A DNA stretch of 64,000 nucleotides from Lingula anatina (taxonomy: Eukaryota; Brachiopoda; Lingulata; Lingulida; Lingulidae). The stretch spans positions 12,920 through 76,919 of the forward strand of contig NW_019775103.1 of assembly GCF_001039355.2 (NCBI RefSeq). Reading direction: 5' to 3'. This document shows positions 1 to 13,303 of the stretch, one piece after another. The translations under genes and the position numbers were made by a program. Numbering within the stretch: position 1 is the stretch's first letter; every line of letters starts with the position of its first letter. The notes under the pieces are model-generated. The model did no database searches. It was not told the DNA's origin and saw only the letters and a list, made by a program, of their open reading frames with translations.

Positions 1-10
1 CCCCCCCCCC

Positions 11-45
<35 letters not shown>

Positions 46-54
46 CACACACAC
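1..54. repeat. Poly-C / (TC)n / (AC)n microsatellite
   Basis: C12, then (TC)n to 42, then an AC run. Cut by the window edge. Confidence 0.95.
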
Positions 55-2248
55 GCTCAGTATAAACACACGTCTACTACATTGAGTATCGCAAGAAATA
101 AGAAAAACCACAACCAAGTACCGAAAATATGTTTAATATGATAACATCATTCATATGAGTAGGTGAAACAGTTGCATAGAAATGTAGGAAATAACTCATA
201 TTAAAGTCCTGTGTATTATGCCACTTAGTTTATACTGGTGCCATTCTAATAATAACAACAATATCCCATTTATGAAACGCAACCCGTTTCCTTCTGGAAG
301 CGGTGTTATATATATGTACAACTATACATTATATACATCAACATGCACACGCGTAACAGAACTTGGGATTGATACGAACTGGTACTCAGTATAAAATAAA
401 ACACCCTTGGATCATCAACTACGTTGCGTGACCATGTAAGCCCACTAAGTAGAGGACTATCGTCTTCCTAATTAAAAACCGACTACTGTACAGCCTGTAC
501 ATGGGACCATATTGATTGGCATTCATTCCATGCCTTAATTACTGATTAGTTTTGAGAATTAGATTAACGTAGCGAATGATGTTCTCATGGCTATTTTTTG
601 CTGATGTTAGCATCATAAGGTTTAATTGTCCAATCACGTTCTTGATAAGGTCCCATGGGACGAGCTTGCTCATAGGTCGGAGAAAGTCTAATTCCTTGTG
701 TAAGTCCCATATTAAGTCTACAGTATTCGCCTCATTTATGTACTAAAAACCTTATCCTATCGACCTACTCTCTGGCTACAATCGACTTGATTTAAGCACG
801 ACTGCTGTTTTATATGAGTATTTAAGCATTTAAAACGAAATGTAAAATCCTTCAGTATTTTTCTTAATTTGGTGCGTAGACAATGTGTATCTCCTGCCAC
901 ATTCAGCCGCTTTAAAATGCTGCAGAAACTATCACATTTTACATTATATATATATATAAAAGAGATAAGTGTCTCACCACGTGTATTCTGAGAACAAAAC
1001 AAACATTAACGCTTTTCATTAAGAAGGCCAAATACCTAGAACTACAACTCAAATTAGCAACATTCCTTTATCATTACCACTGGCGCTTAAAGGTAAAAAT
1101 AAATTGCATTATTTAATATGCATTATGGGTATTTTGCCAGGATAACCTGTTTGGATAGCCAGATATATAAATGGCGATAAGCAAGCGTATATACAATGAG
1201 TATTTTGCTCCTTCTTCTTAAAAAAACTAAATTGAAACAACAAGCTACTAAATGCCTACATGGGGCCGCCTAAAATTCCCCTTAACGCCCCCATCTCTTT
1301 TGTCATTTGCTCGGCAACGGGAAGAAATACAGTGCTGTTCCTGGCACATTAAAAACAGATCGTCCTCTGTTGGCTATTATATAATACAGTCATCATTTAT
1401 TGACAAAGTGGGAATATTGAATGGCCCCAGAAGGCTTAATTGAGACTTCATCATGCAACACGTATCAAAATTGGGTATTGACATGTTAGCCTCTGGGATC
1501 ACTGGAAGGCAACAAAAAGTCAAACATGAAGACGCCAAAGCGGTGAGTCTACGATAGATAAAAAATAATAGTCGGTCGAATCCGTGCAAAATTTATCTCC
1601 CGTGCTTCCATCATTATGTCAATGTATCTAGGTCCTATAGCCGTTAAATTTAATGATAAACGTGATTAAAGAATTTATTTAATAGAACATTCCCTTTGGG
1701 TATTGAGCTTCTGCGCGCGCCTCCCATATGATAACAATTCCTTGTTAGTAATACTTTGTTACAGTTTGACAATGTTTTAACTGGTTCTAACAATGCAAAA
1801 CAATAGGCTAATAACTGCAATTAAAAAAAACATCAATGTTGATGGATGCAACTGTGTATATTTCCCATGAGACTTTGTGGTGCATGAAGAAACGGGGAAA
1901 AACATTAGAGAGACCTTGACCACAAAGAGTAGAAAAAGATAATTAATCACATAATAAAACACCATGGAAGCTTGCCTGTGTTCCCATCTCGTCGGTGGAG
2001 TTTTGTTACGTTGAGTAGGTCTACAGACATTTCCCCGGATTCATAAAAGGCCCATAACAGCAGATCCGGCGGAAGCACCAATGAAAACCACGCTGTCTTT
2101 CCTTCCTTTTAATCGCGTACATTTCTCTATCATATCTGCCCATCAGCTTGTCTTTTGATCTCGTAATTTCAGACAATGCACTGCTATAGGCCTTGGGTTG
2201 AATCATATTTCAATGTCACTTACACTGAACAAACCAGGGAGAGAGGTG
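55..2248. other. 3' flank of the QVR-like gene; no other gene seen
   Basis: AT-rich sequence with scattered ORFs below 85 codons that lack family motifs or convincing splice sites. The part next to 2248 is presumably the 3' UTR of the minus-strand gene. Confidence 0.4.
1674..1679 (-). terminator. Candidate poly(A) signal for the QVR-like gene
   Basis: AATAAA on the minus strand about 570 bases past the stop codon. Other AATAAA-like hexamers exist further left (near 1397), so the true end of the transcript is uncertain. Confidence 0.3.
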
Positions 2249-2475
2249 TCAGCTGAGGAGAAGCAACTTCGCAGAAAGAATTACCGAGCCAAGTGCTATA
2301 AGCAGGCTCCAGGAAGCGGAAGCGGAAGTTTGGCGTGCGGCGTTGCACAAGTCACCGGAACACATGCAGAGGCGCCCGTTGCCATCTCTCTCCCTTCTAC
2401 ACACGTCCACCAGAGGTATGTGAAACACGAGGTCTTCTTCGTCCAGCGAACACGTTCTTCTGATTAGCAGCTCAC
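2249..2475 (-). CDS. QVR-like gene, final coding exon (third finger, C-N end and GPI tail)
   Basis: A 227-nt exon after an acceptor ATATTTCAG, ending in TGA at 2251-2249. It carries cysteines 89, 106, 117, 119 and 124, the motif LCMCSGDLCNAA, a small-residue stretch (TSASAS) suitable as a GPI omega region, then a hydrophobic tail WSLLIALGSVILSAK ending LLLLS. The plus-strand frame over the same bases is an uninformative antisense ORF. Confidence 0.88.
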
Positions 2476-2527
2476 CTGAAATATGTTGAATTTTTGGTAC
2501 TATTTCAAGCTAATTTTAAGAATGAAT

Positions 2528-2571
<44 letters not shown>

Positions 2572-5500
2572 AAAAAGACACAAATGAATCGTTCGAATGC
2601 GCATGCGTACTGACGCATACGTACATTGTTTTGTAGGAAATCAAAAGAAAGTAACAGATTCCCAATGTCGATCACCCTTGGGTCAAAACTGACTTGCAAA
2701 TGTAAAAGAATATAAGAATCAGATATTGTATTTCTTTTCCCTTGTCGTTTTCACTTACTTGTGATTGGAGGAAGGGTTTACACAAACTGGCGGTTTACAG
2801 CATTCATTATGAATTATTTCAGATCTGAGTGTGGTATTGCAATATAAATACCTGTTCGATGAACACATAAATTACAACAAGATCAAAATACAGATGGGGG
2901 AAACGCCAAGAGGTGACGGAAGATGTCTGATCATAAACAATTTATAACAATGCAGTTTCACAAATAGAAGAAGGACAACACGTGCAGCGAGATGTATGCA
3001 TGGGTCCTGTAGGGAAATGGCTATGTTAAAGTAATTTAAGACGTAGTTTTAGAGAAAAAAGGCCGGGGAATAGATATACTGCTTGAGATAGTTAAATGAA
3101 ATTCATCGATGATAAATAAAATCGAAAGTCTCGCATCTTAACGGTACAGTAAAATCAAGCGAGATTTCGCAGGAGGAGTGTCTGGTGGGAAATAATGGCA
3201 GAGAGCGCGGTGCGGCAATGAAAAAAATCAAATAATTTATCTATGGATATTTTTCTGGGTGTTTTCTCTTTCGTTGTTTAGAACTACGGTCTATTACCCA
3301 AGTACAGATTCACCATATTTTGCGTGGCTTGTATTAATTTCTTACACGACTTTCACCCTATATCGCCAAAAAGTAGTACATTTAGTATAATTTATTACGC
3401 CACCTCTGTGCTCATAGGATGTCTATACGCATCTATAAATTGCTCCTTTCTTTCCAAATTTCATCTAAATATTAAACCCTTTGTTACGTCTGTGTATGGT
3501 TATTATGAAGACGGGGTTTCATATTTTGACATTACATTTACTGTTGTGAATTCTTTTCCATCATAACATGGTGGTCGTTGACATTTGCGTGGTGCATGCC
3601 ACGAGAAGAGCTATTTAAAAAAATTCCACGAAACTGTATTGCAACAACAAGCACAGAGAACATCTTTCTTAATTATATAAACGATTGTCATCGGAATAAC
3701 ACGCAAAACTTCAGTGAATGTTAACTTTGAAAAAATTTAAAATATTTTAGCTTGAGATAAAGAATGGGCAATTGGTTCAGCTCAAATGCAGCGAGGAGCG
3801 ACTTCGTATTGATTTAAGTGGTGAATGTTCCATTAAGCAGATAAACCACTGGATCCGAGTATAATACAATAGCACGTTATCCCGTCTGCCTGTCCATTAC
3901 AAAAAGACACAATATATCTGGTGTGGAATCAGCCACAGATCATTGAAAATTGTCATTTATAAATGACAACGGTTGATACATGTAGATAAGGCGAATTTAA
4001 AGAAGACAAAGATGAGCCAGGACCGCCCCCTTCTCCCTTAGCTTTTCAAATTTGACTTGGCAGATGGTGTGTTTCAGGAAAAACGATGATTTACTAATGC
4101 TGCCATTTAACGGGCAATACCTTATACCCAAGTCCTGGATGAATACTCATGTCAGTGAGCATATTTCTGAATAGCTGTATAGTATTTGTGGGAGGTTGAT
4201 AATAAATTTTATCTAAAAGTTCCACTGATAGATTCCTCAAGCCACAGATAAAAATCAGAGCTATTACCACTTCAATATTTCAGTTCTGATTTAAGTTGTT
4301 CTTTGAAAAAATTATTCTTGCAACTGTGTGTACATAAAACAATAGACGAAAGTCTTCGCAGGATTATAGCTTACCTTTGTGAAAATACGTCCATTTTAGA
4401 CACGCCCCTCTTTTGCACTTTATGATCTGAATACCGCTCTCCTCCTCACCAAGGTGGAGCTTTTCGGCGTCGAAGGGATCCCCGCACGTGCTGTTTCTCA
4501 AAGGCCCCAGGCACCGATAGCAGTCTATAGTAGCTGTGAAAAAAAGTAAAGCGCGTGGTGAACACTGGTGGGTTGAGGATTTTACTGAATTCTGAGTAGG
4601 GTGGGGAAGGGTAGGGTGGGGAGGGGGATTAGAACCGAATACTTTTATTCGATATGTAAGAGGTTATGAGGACAATTTAGCTGTAGTATGCACGGCGCAC
4701 GGATGGACCAAGTGATTGGTTTTATCTCGCTTCATTGGCTATTCTGTTTCTTCTTGGGGGGAAGGGGTATCTCAGGGGCTAAGGGGGAGGGGGTATGCAC
4801 CCCACTGTATTCCAACCTAGGTCCGCCATTGCTCTAACCAATGTCGAGACAGACCTCTATCTAGGTGGTTGATTTAAGAAACAGACGATACATTCAAATG
4901 CAGGGCATTTCTAATATTTTAATATTCACATTAAATATGATAATTTCAAAGCACTTAAAAGTGCGTGTACGAGCGCCAGCAGATTGTGCCTGTGCACGTG
5001 CGCGTGTGCTTATGCATGCATGCACACGTATTATCAGTACAAAAGGATGTAAATAGCAGTGTTTGTGTGCCGTAGAAATAAAAAAACGCAGACGCTTATA
5101 CATGTTTATAGAGATATGCTCTTACACTTATTCACATCCGTCCTCACATTAAGCACCAATCTACGGATTAGGAATCAGATGTAGAGGAACAATATTAATG
5201 CTCTGCCCATCTGCTACTAGTATAGAATATCTAATGCATACTTGTGCTTGAGGGTGTCTGTTAAAATACGTATTTTAAAGAAAAAGTTTCCGCTTTTTAT
5301 TTACAAATCTTGGTTGTAATTATTTTTGTCTTCGTTATATTTTGGATATGCATTGCTTCCATTGCGCTTAACTTTTGAAAATCTGGCAAAAAATCAGTTC
5401 CAACCAGAAAAATTGTTTATAAATTTTGGGTATAAGGAAACACAACGGAATATTTTCCTCTTTAATACATGTATCAGTGTCAAACTATCCCCACAGCCTC

Positions 5501-8500
5501 TTAAAAATGTCAGTCAATTGTTTATAAAGTCTAGTCAGAAAAGCCCCTTTTGATGAAAAATTCTGCCAAACGCCGTATATCATAATCTTATCGATTTATT
5601 GATTTCTGACAACGCTTTTTGGCACAAATTAAATTCCGGTCGAGATGACGGTCGTTCTCACCCAAAACCGCTTTCGCCTCGTGCTCAAAACGTAAAAACA
5701 GAACATGCTTCGAGAAGAGATTAAAAAATAAGACACTGGATATAAAAAAAAGTCGAGTTAAAAGATACAGGTGAAGAGAAATAAAAATTTTTAGTGTAGT
5801 TACATAGGGATATTATGTTTACCACAAGCCAGGGTGAGGGCATCATTTCTGTCCAAAAATTATCGCTGGACAGTACAGAATTAGCCAGAGAAATGTATGT
5901 GAATACTGCCTGACGAACAAAAATTGTCTCTGCGACCTCAGTATACGCAGTAGCGGGCATAACACACATAGGGGGCAGATTTCTCGTTTATGTTCTCAGC
6001 TGGCCAACATGTATGCTACAGAAAATGACTATTGTCGTGACCTATTTGCCTACTGTGACCCGTGCGTTTCTGGAAAAACAATATAAACTCAACAGCAAAA
6101 ACAAAAACAAACGCGGTACTACCTTTACATTTGTGATTTTTCTTTAACGTTTCACAATAAAAACACGACCGTCTTTCAACTTCAACTAAGTGGCTGAAAG
6201 AATAAATCCTTTAGGATCCTGGTCGACTTGAACGGGTTGACATTTAACATCCATGTAACATATTAAACTATGCTTATGCTTATATACAGATTCAGTCAAT
6301 GCATTTTAACCTATTAACAAAACATCTTGTCACGAGAGCAAAACCTGATACCAAGCCCAACATAGTAACTGCCATATGAAAATACCGAGGCTGTAAAAAC
6401 CGCAAGCTGCAAAATATCCCCAAAAAAACAAATAAATAAATAAATGATAATAAGAAATAAGGCAGTTAATTTAACTTGAAGTGAGGTTGAAGTGAGGTCG
6501 TTGTCCTGATCAAGTTCAGTTGGGTTTATTTTAGCGTCTGATGAAAGTCGACTGCTGTTGCGGCCTTAAATTAACGTTATTTACGGCCAATATTGCGCCA
6601 ATATTTTATGGGAAGCGGCATGTGGCCCGAGGAGGTCTACTAGCAGGCAAAAACAATATAACGGCCCTTCATGCCGGCTACAGCTTTAACAACCTACTTA
6701 CATAGTGTAAAAAAACAAGACATTTCATATGCACAACTATTAATGTCTGCGCTATAAGGTCTCGGATTATATTTCCCCTATACAGTTTATATAGTGTCAT
6801 TTTGGCATAAAACTAAAAAAAGGAAAAAAATGATCATGAAAAGCGTGTTTTCAAAATGAATAAATAATAAAGTGGCTGGTAGAGCTCAGAGAAATGATGA
6901 AAAAATCTTGCACTCTTATTTTCAGCAAATTCCAGACCAAAGATGAAAATGAGCGTGCGCCGTAATCGAAGAGACAAAGACAACGTGAACGAGGGAGGAT
7001 GTTCGCAATTTAAAATACAAAGTCTATTAGTGTAACATTCCCTTTAGTTTCGTCCTAGTCGATACTAATGTAACTCCAGCATAATATAATTCCCTTAGCC
7101 CATTATCTGATGCCAACAGAACACTGTAGTACAGGATACATAGGCGCCTGTACATCAAAGAAATTTCGAATTTGGTAAAATACGATATATCTGCCCGGAG
7201 ATTGTAAAATAATAAAATTACCCTGGAGAGGCATGGCCGTTCGGTACCCTGTATTTCATAGCGTTACAACAAGGTATCGGGACAATCATTTTGTGTCGTT
7301 TTGCATCGTGCAGCTAAGGGGACACAAGTATATCAATATAAAAAATCTCTAAAGAGTCTCATCTATTAATTTGGCATATTTGTGGGAAGAGTGTCACGCC
7401 CTATTCTGTCCAGGCGTGCGCAGTGTGTGTGTGTGTGTGTGTGTGTGCGTGTGTGTGTGTGTGTGTGTGCGTGTGTGTGTTGGAGGTGGAGAATTAAAAA
7501 GGGCGTAAGAAACAAGAATTTTCTTCTTTAGGTTTACTTTTTTCAAGAAGTTTTGACAAACGAAACGAGTCCTTTGTCCTGCGTCAAATAAATGGGTCTC
7601 TCTCTCTCTCTCTCAATCAATCAAACTCTGGATCACCAGTGCTCCAGAATTAAAGTAATTGCCAGACTTACCTGAAATAAAATAAATAGGCCCCATGACA
7701 TGGAATGTTTTAGGGTCAAAAGAGAGATGCCAACTGAAACAATGGCAGGAAGCCAAACCGATGAGTTTGCGTTCGGATAGACAGGTAACTCGATTAATCG
7801 TCCGGGTTTTGGGATCCCGCTGAGTTTGGGACCAAAAAGAAGAACCAATTACGAAAACCTCGTGGTCCATACGGCTTGTTATCTTATCTTTCAGGAGAAG
7901 TTTATGATTCCCATCTGTTTCGTTAAAACAAATGAAAAAAATACAAGTCTGCCCATACGAGTATATGCCACTTTTTTTTATAATCTAATGTATAGACCCA
8001 TTTACGTACACACAGTGACGAAGTCTTTGTTGATTTGGATTGCTCTCTCTCTTTTTCTCTCTCTCTTTCTCTCCGGCAATTTATTTTAAACAATATCGAC
8101 GCATTGAAACCCCCCACACACACTTAAAAAAATATATTTCCATACCATACAATCATTCTATACCTTTGGTGAACGTGGATGATGTGGCGAGGAGCAAAAT
8201 CGAATCAAAGGCATAGAAATATGATATTAAATTTCAATACTGGCGCTTATTAATGTCGGTTCTGTATGACAAATAGGGGCTCTTCACAATATGATAGTCA
8301 TTTATATTCATAAGTCTTCGACTGGAGTGAATTTGCAGCCTTTCTCTGAGCAGACTCCGTCTCAGGCTGTCAAGAATTCCACCACCCTGAGTATTGCGGT
8401 CTATCGGAAAACCTCTATTACCAGCAAAAGCAAAACTTTTCAAACCGAGAGATTCTGACAATTACTACTTAGATTTGGGGGTTAGATTTAATCCATTTGT

Positions 8501-10032
8501 AAAAGTGAAAATACCGGTGTGACAAGAATTATAGTCCTAGGAATGGAAGTCCGGGTCCCATATGATATATAAGTACAGGTTAGGGTTAGTGGGAGTATTG
8601 GGAATAGTATATGAAACAGGCACCTGTACAAAGTACTAAGGGACGGACTGCGGTTCCTAGCGGACTACCAATCCTGTCACGCGGCAATGTCAACTATATG
8701 GTTCCGCCTTACGGATTTAAAGAGATACCAGTTATTATATTGTTGTGCCATGTGTTAGGCCCCATTCCCAGAGATTAGATCGATCTACTTTAGATCGACC
8801 TAACTCCCTAGGGGTTCACGCTAAATAGCTGTCAGCGGAGCGGGTACGAAAGTTAATTACCCCCTTACAGCTTGTAGTAGGCGGGACGGACATTTAAGCC
8901 GGATTATCTGACAGTAATCTAGTGAGACTCCCCGCGGGGATAGTTCGATCTAAAAGCTCTGGGAATACGCCCTTATACAGCAACTTTTTAATCTGACGGG
9001 GTTACAAGATTGGCGCCGTTCCAGGAATTGAAATGCGTAGATCTAACGTTTATTTATATATTTATATTTATATAATATATTTATTTATTTATAAAATTTA
9101 GGCCTATGTCATCACCTAGCTAGCCTATGGTAGTGAGTAGAGAGAGCAGGGGTGTTCACAAAAATTAAAAACGGACACTATATCACTATAATATGCAAGC
9201 CACACCTTCTGAAAGAGTGCTTAGTTTAGTCTCGTGTCGCTTGTCACGCCGTTTTATGGGGGAAAGGGGTGTATAGACCTTTGCGCCGGCCCCACCCTTT
9301 CTGATCTGCCGTCGCATATGTCTACGATTTAATTTGGAAAACAGAAAAGATAGAGACTGAGCTATCCATAACATGAAAACTGGTAACTGGACACGAAATG
9401 AATATTTAAATTTGTCATTAGCCACAGACGTTAAATTAATTTCCTATAACTGCAGGCTTCATCAAATGATTAAGAGTGTTCCACCATAAGATTACTTATT
9501 TAAACGTTTCATGAAGTAGAAACTCCGAATCACAACACATACCAAAAGTTAATTATGATCATGATAAATTGTACTAATACATATTTAAAATATCACTTTC
9601 CCAATCATCAATGCGTTTTGACAAAGTAAAAAGAAAGACTTACTTGTGAATGGATCCGGCTGTGCTTGAACCACTTCGACCGCAAGAAGAAGGAGCACTG
9701 GAAAATATATACAGGTATTAACTATCATATTATTCTACGTATACGATATGTGACATATATTGTCTAAATCACTGGGAATATCGACAGGAGTTTGCCTGCA
9801 AACCCCCAGTTTCACCAATGTTATGCGTGCGATCACTTTGTGTACACTTCATCAACGTTCTGTCGATTTTCCACAGCGATTTATTTGACGTGAAATCAAA
9901 GTGCAGACGATAAAATAGTTCCAGATTGCGGACAATGGGGGGAACACGTAGAGAGTACACACTGAATTTACCATAAAGGTCGCAGTCTTTTTTTTTTTAT
10001 TAATCTAATTCTAGGATTCTGTGGGACGCAGG

Positions 10033-10073
<41 letters not shown>

Positions 10074-12428
10074 ATGACACAGAAATCACTTTGCATTACA
10101 ACGATCACCTACGCCATAAAGGAGAGGAAAGTAAAAATGACAAATTCTCATACCACGTAGGAACGAAAGTGACGAGGATGGGAGGAAGGCACAAAGGAAG
10201 GAAGGCAGGAAGGAGACAGCTGCCACAGAGGCACAATCAGCTAAACAGTGCGTTTACCCTTACTAACGCCCCTTCCCAGTTTTTCTAATCTTAATCTGCC
10301 GCTGTAATACATTAATTCATTTCATTTTCCATCCCATAGCAAGTAATCGAACCTAACGCGTGGGAATAAGCCGTAATTACTGCCTTTTCCCCGAGTGGAA
10401 ACGGCAGAAACAATGTTTATATCATTAACTATCTACCACGCAATATTGCAAGCGGCAGCCGCGTCTATCATCGGCAGTTACTTCACCACTCTTGACGCTT
10501 GTCAGTTACGGCATTTCCCAAACTTACCAGACTGGATCGAATGAATTAATCTTATGCTAGCTGCTAATTGCTGCCGATATGGTTCATTTGAACCAATTTG
10601 CTCTTTATGTCGCGGTTACTTAGTGCATAACATGAAAACCCACCTGTTCCGCAGGTATACGGTTTGAAAATGATCGACCTGTAAAGTTCTCGCTGACGTC
10701 AGAGGTTGTCTGAACAAGATCCCCCACTGGCTTAAGGAGCTTTTTTTCCAAAGTTCAAAAGATCAGGATCAGATGCAAGCGTAATAAGATAAATGAGAAA
10801 TGTTTAACTACAAAATTCAGGGTTATGATTGACAAGTAAAAATGACTCACAGCCTGGAAAGATACTCTTTTGCAATTTATTCCCGAAGGAGTAATATAAC
10901 TAATTGCCTAGCTCGGTTTACAGTTACATCTTTTTTGTTTGGCATTAGCAATTGACACGACATAAAAGCAAAGACGTCCGATAAAAAAAGCCTTATATAA
11001 GTGTATACAGGCCAGTGGCATTTTTAAATAGTAGGTTCTTTTTCAAAAAAGTGAACCTTTTCTTTTTTTCCCACGAAATCATTGTGTTCGTAGATCAAAA
11101 TTTACCCAGAGCGGACCCTTTCCCGACAAAAAGGGTGGCCCTTTCGAACCCCACCCCTTCTTCCTGTTGCGGACCTGGTTAAGCATGTGAGTTAACAGCC
11201 CCTTGCAAAGGAAAGGAGAATTGATGCTAATGCCAATATCGGATCAAAGTAGTGATAAAAGATGTCAATAGGGATAGGTGCTCCTCCCGTGGCTCCAGAG
11301 GTACTCCGCCTTCTCTTCCCTTCTTTTAAACAAAATCAGTATAATTAACGAGACAGAACCGAGTAGTTTCCAATCCCTGTACCCTACAACATATGGCAAA
11401 ATCCATCTACTATTTCTTCTATGCTTTTTACTGCTCTGCATTTTTTTTTCATAATTGCCCTCCCTCCCCAGACATTTGTAAACCCCTATGTTATTATAAC
11501 GACAGTACAAGAATGCACCGCATTCCAAGCATTTACAAAGCATCACTGTTTCTTTGGCGCAGGTCTTTATTTCTGGCTATCTGGATGAGCAATTTCTTTT
11601 GTTGTCGTTGATTTCTATATTATTATCGTCAATGCGAGAATCGGTTTCTTTGCCCGTGATTGCCTTGACGTACCATCAGCTGGTAGTCTGATACAAAAAT
11701 TGTATATTATTAACATTTTGTATACTATTTTATTAGACCCTGATATCAGTGGGTATGCAAACATGAGTGGATTTTTGTTGGGCATTTATGCAAAAATACA
11801 CACTAGCCCATGATTAGATGTACGTATATAACAGAACTAAACAGCACCAGAGAGAATAAATACAGTCCGTATGAGAAAATTAGCAATCTTAATCCCCAAA
11901 TCAAATAAAACATTGATCTCAATAAACATCTCCGGGCTTCAATTGATTTATAAGGGGTCTGTGAAGAAATTGTACCTTGATGTATCTATTCGGAGAAAAC
12001 TTGACGGCAATTTCACTGATAAAACGACCGCAAAATTTGACAAAAATGCCGTTAGTGATGTTATAAATCTTCGAATATCACTTTGATCCTGAGCTAAAAA
12101 CGCGTCTGTCAGCATGATTAAGATGAGGTAAAGGCAACCATGAATTACCCATCTCGTAGAATATTTTGCAATTTGGGGAAATGACGGGAAATCGATCCTA
12201 TTACAGCCAGACTTAAAGAAAGTGTGACGTATATTTCTAGTTTGCGTAAGCTCCCACAGTCAGATATACTGAGATCCCACGCTTGGCATGTGTTTCGACT
12301 GGAACGATGTATCCTCTTTCGATAAAACCCAGTCATCGCGTATGTCCAATAAAAACTTACTCACGGGCGGGTAAATAAAAACAGCAATGCACGAGTCTCG
12401 GTTGCGAAAGCAGAGAAGGTGCAATGCA

Positions 12429-12483
<55 letters not shown>

Positions 12484-13260
12484 TGATCAGAGAGGGTAGA
12501 GAAAGAGAATGTCACAGAAACCACAATACATTACAACGATCACCTGCGCCATAAATTTTGCGTTTCAGCAACTAGATTTTTAAAACCTCGGATGCCCTTT
12601 TATACACTATCTCTAGATCTCAACTCCGGCTTCACTGCGCATCCAACAAACAACTGAAGTTATACACTTTACAACAAAGTATAGCAAAGGCACACTGCGC
12701 TATCACTCAGTAATTACTTAGCACCCGCAGGTATGTATTGCACATACACTCTTATACAAGGACTGGTACAGAGGTAGAGATCTTACGCATCGGCGTTCGT
12801 TTGATAAGCTCTTCAAATGCACCCTTACGCTCAATTGTGTGCCTTTGATTTGCTTTTAAGTTGGCGTTCATTTGAAAGAGCAGTAAACTAAAGAGCATAG
12901 AAACACTTACAGTTATGCTGAGCACGCACGTGGCAGGATAAAAGAAATTGTTCACCTGGCGAAAATGCCCAGTTGGGTCATACAGGTGAGCTATTCTCCC
13001 CTAGGCGGGGATGGAAAAAATAGTTGCTGGGTCTGGAATTCGATCGGTCATGTCAGTCATGCCGCCAAGTCATATTGTTTCTATATTTGTTTCCCTGCTG
13101 CTTTGCGACAACAGCACACGTTCATTAGAAAAAGGTACCTACATGTAAGTTTTCCTTACCGATAGATATTTATTTATTACAAAATTCCTGCACAGTAATC
13201 ATTTAAAAGTCATTAGTTACGACATGAAGTAGGTTTTGCCAGTCCCCACCACCCCCCCCC

Positions 13261-13303
<43 letters not shown>

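Larger units (their letters stand above)
4534..9643 (-). other. QVR-like gene intron 2
   Basis: 5110 bp with a (GT)n tract (7422-7480), short TC tracts (7596-7614, 8042-8075), a TTA-flanked MITE (8758-8972) and a dispersed-repeat copy (9389-9470). ORFs here show no family motifs. Confidence 0.7.

Noticed and set aside
2198-2467. 89-codon plus-strand ORF
   Set aside because: Antisense shadow of the final exon of the QVR-like gene.
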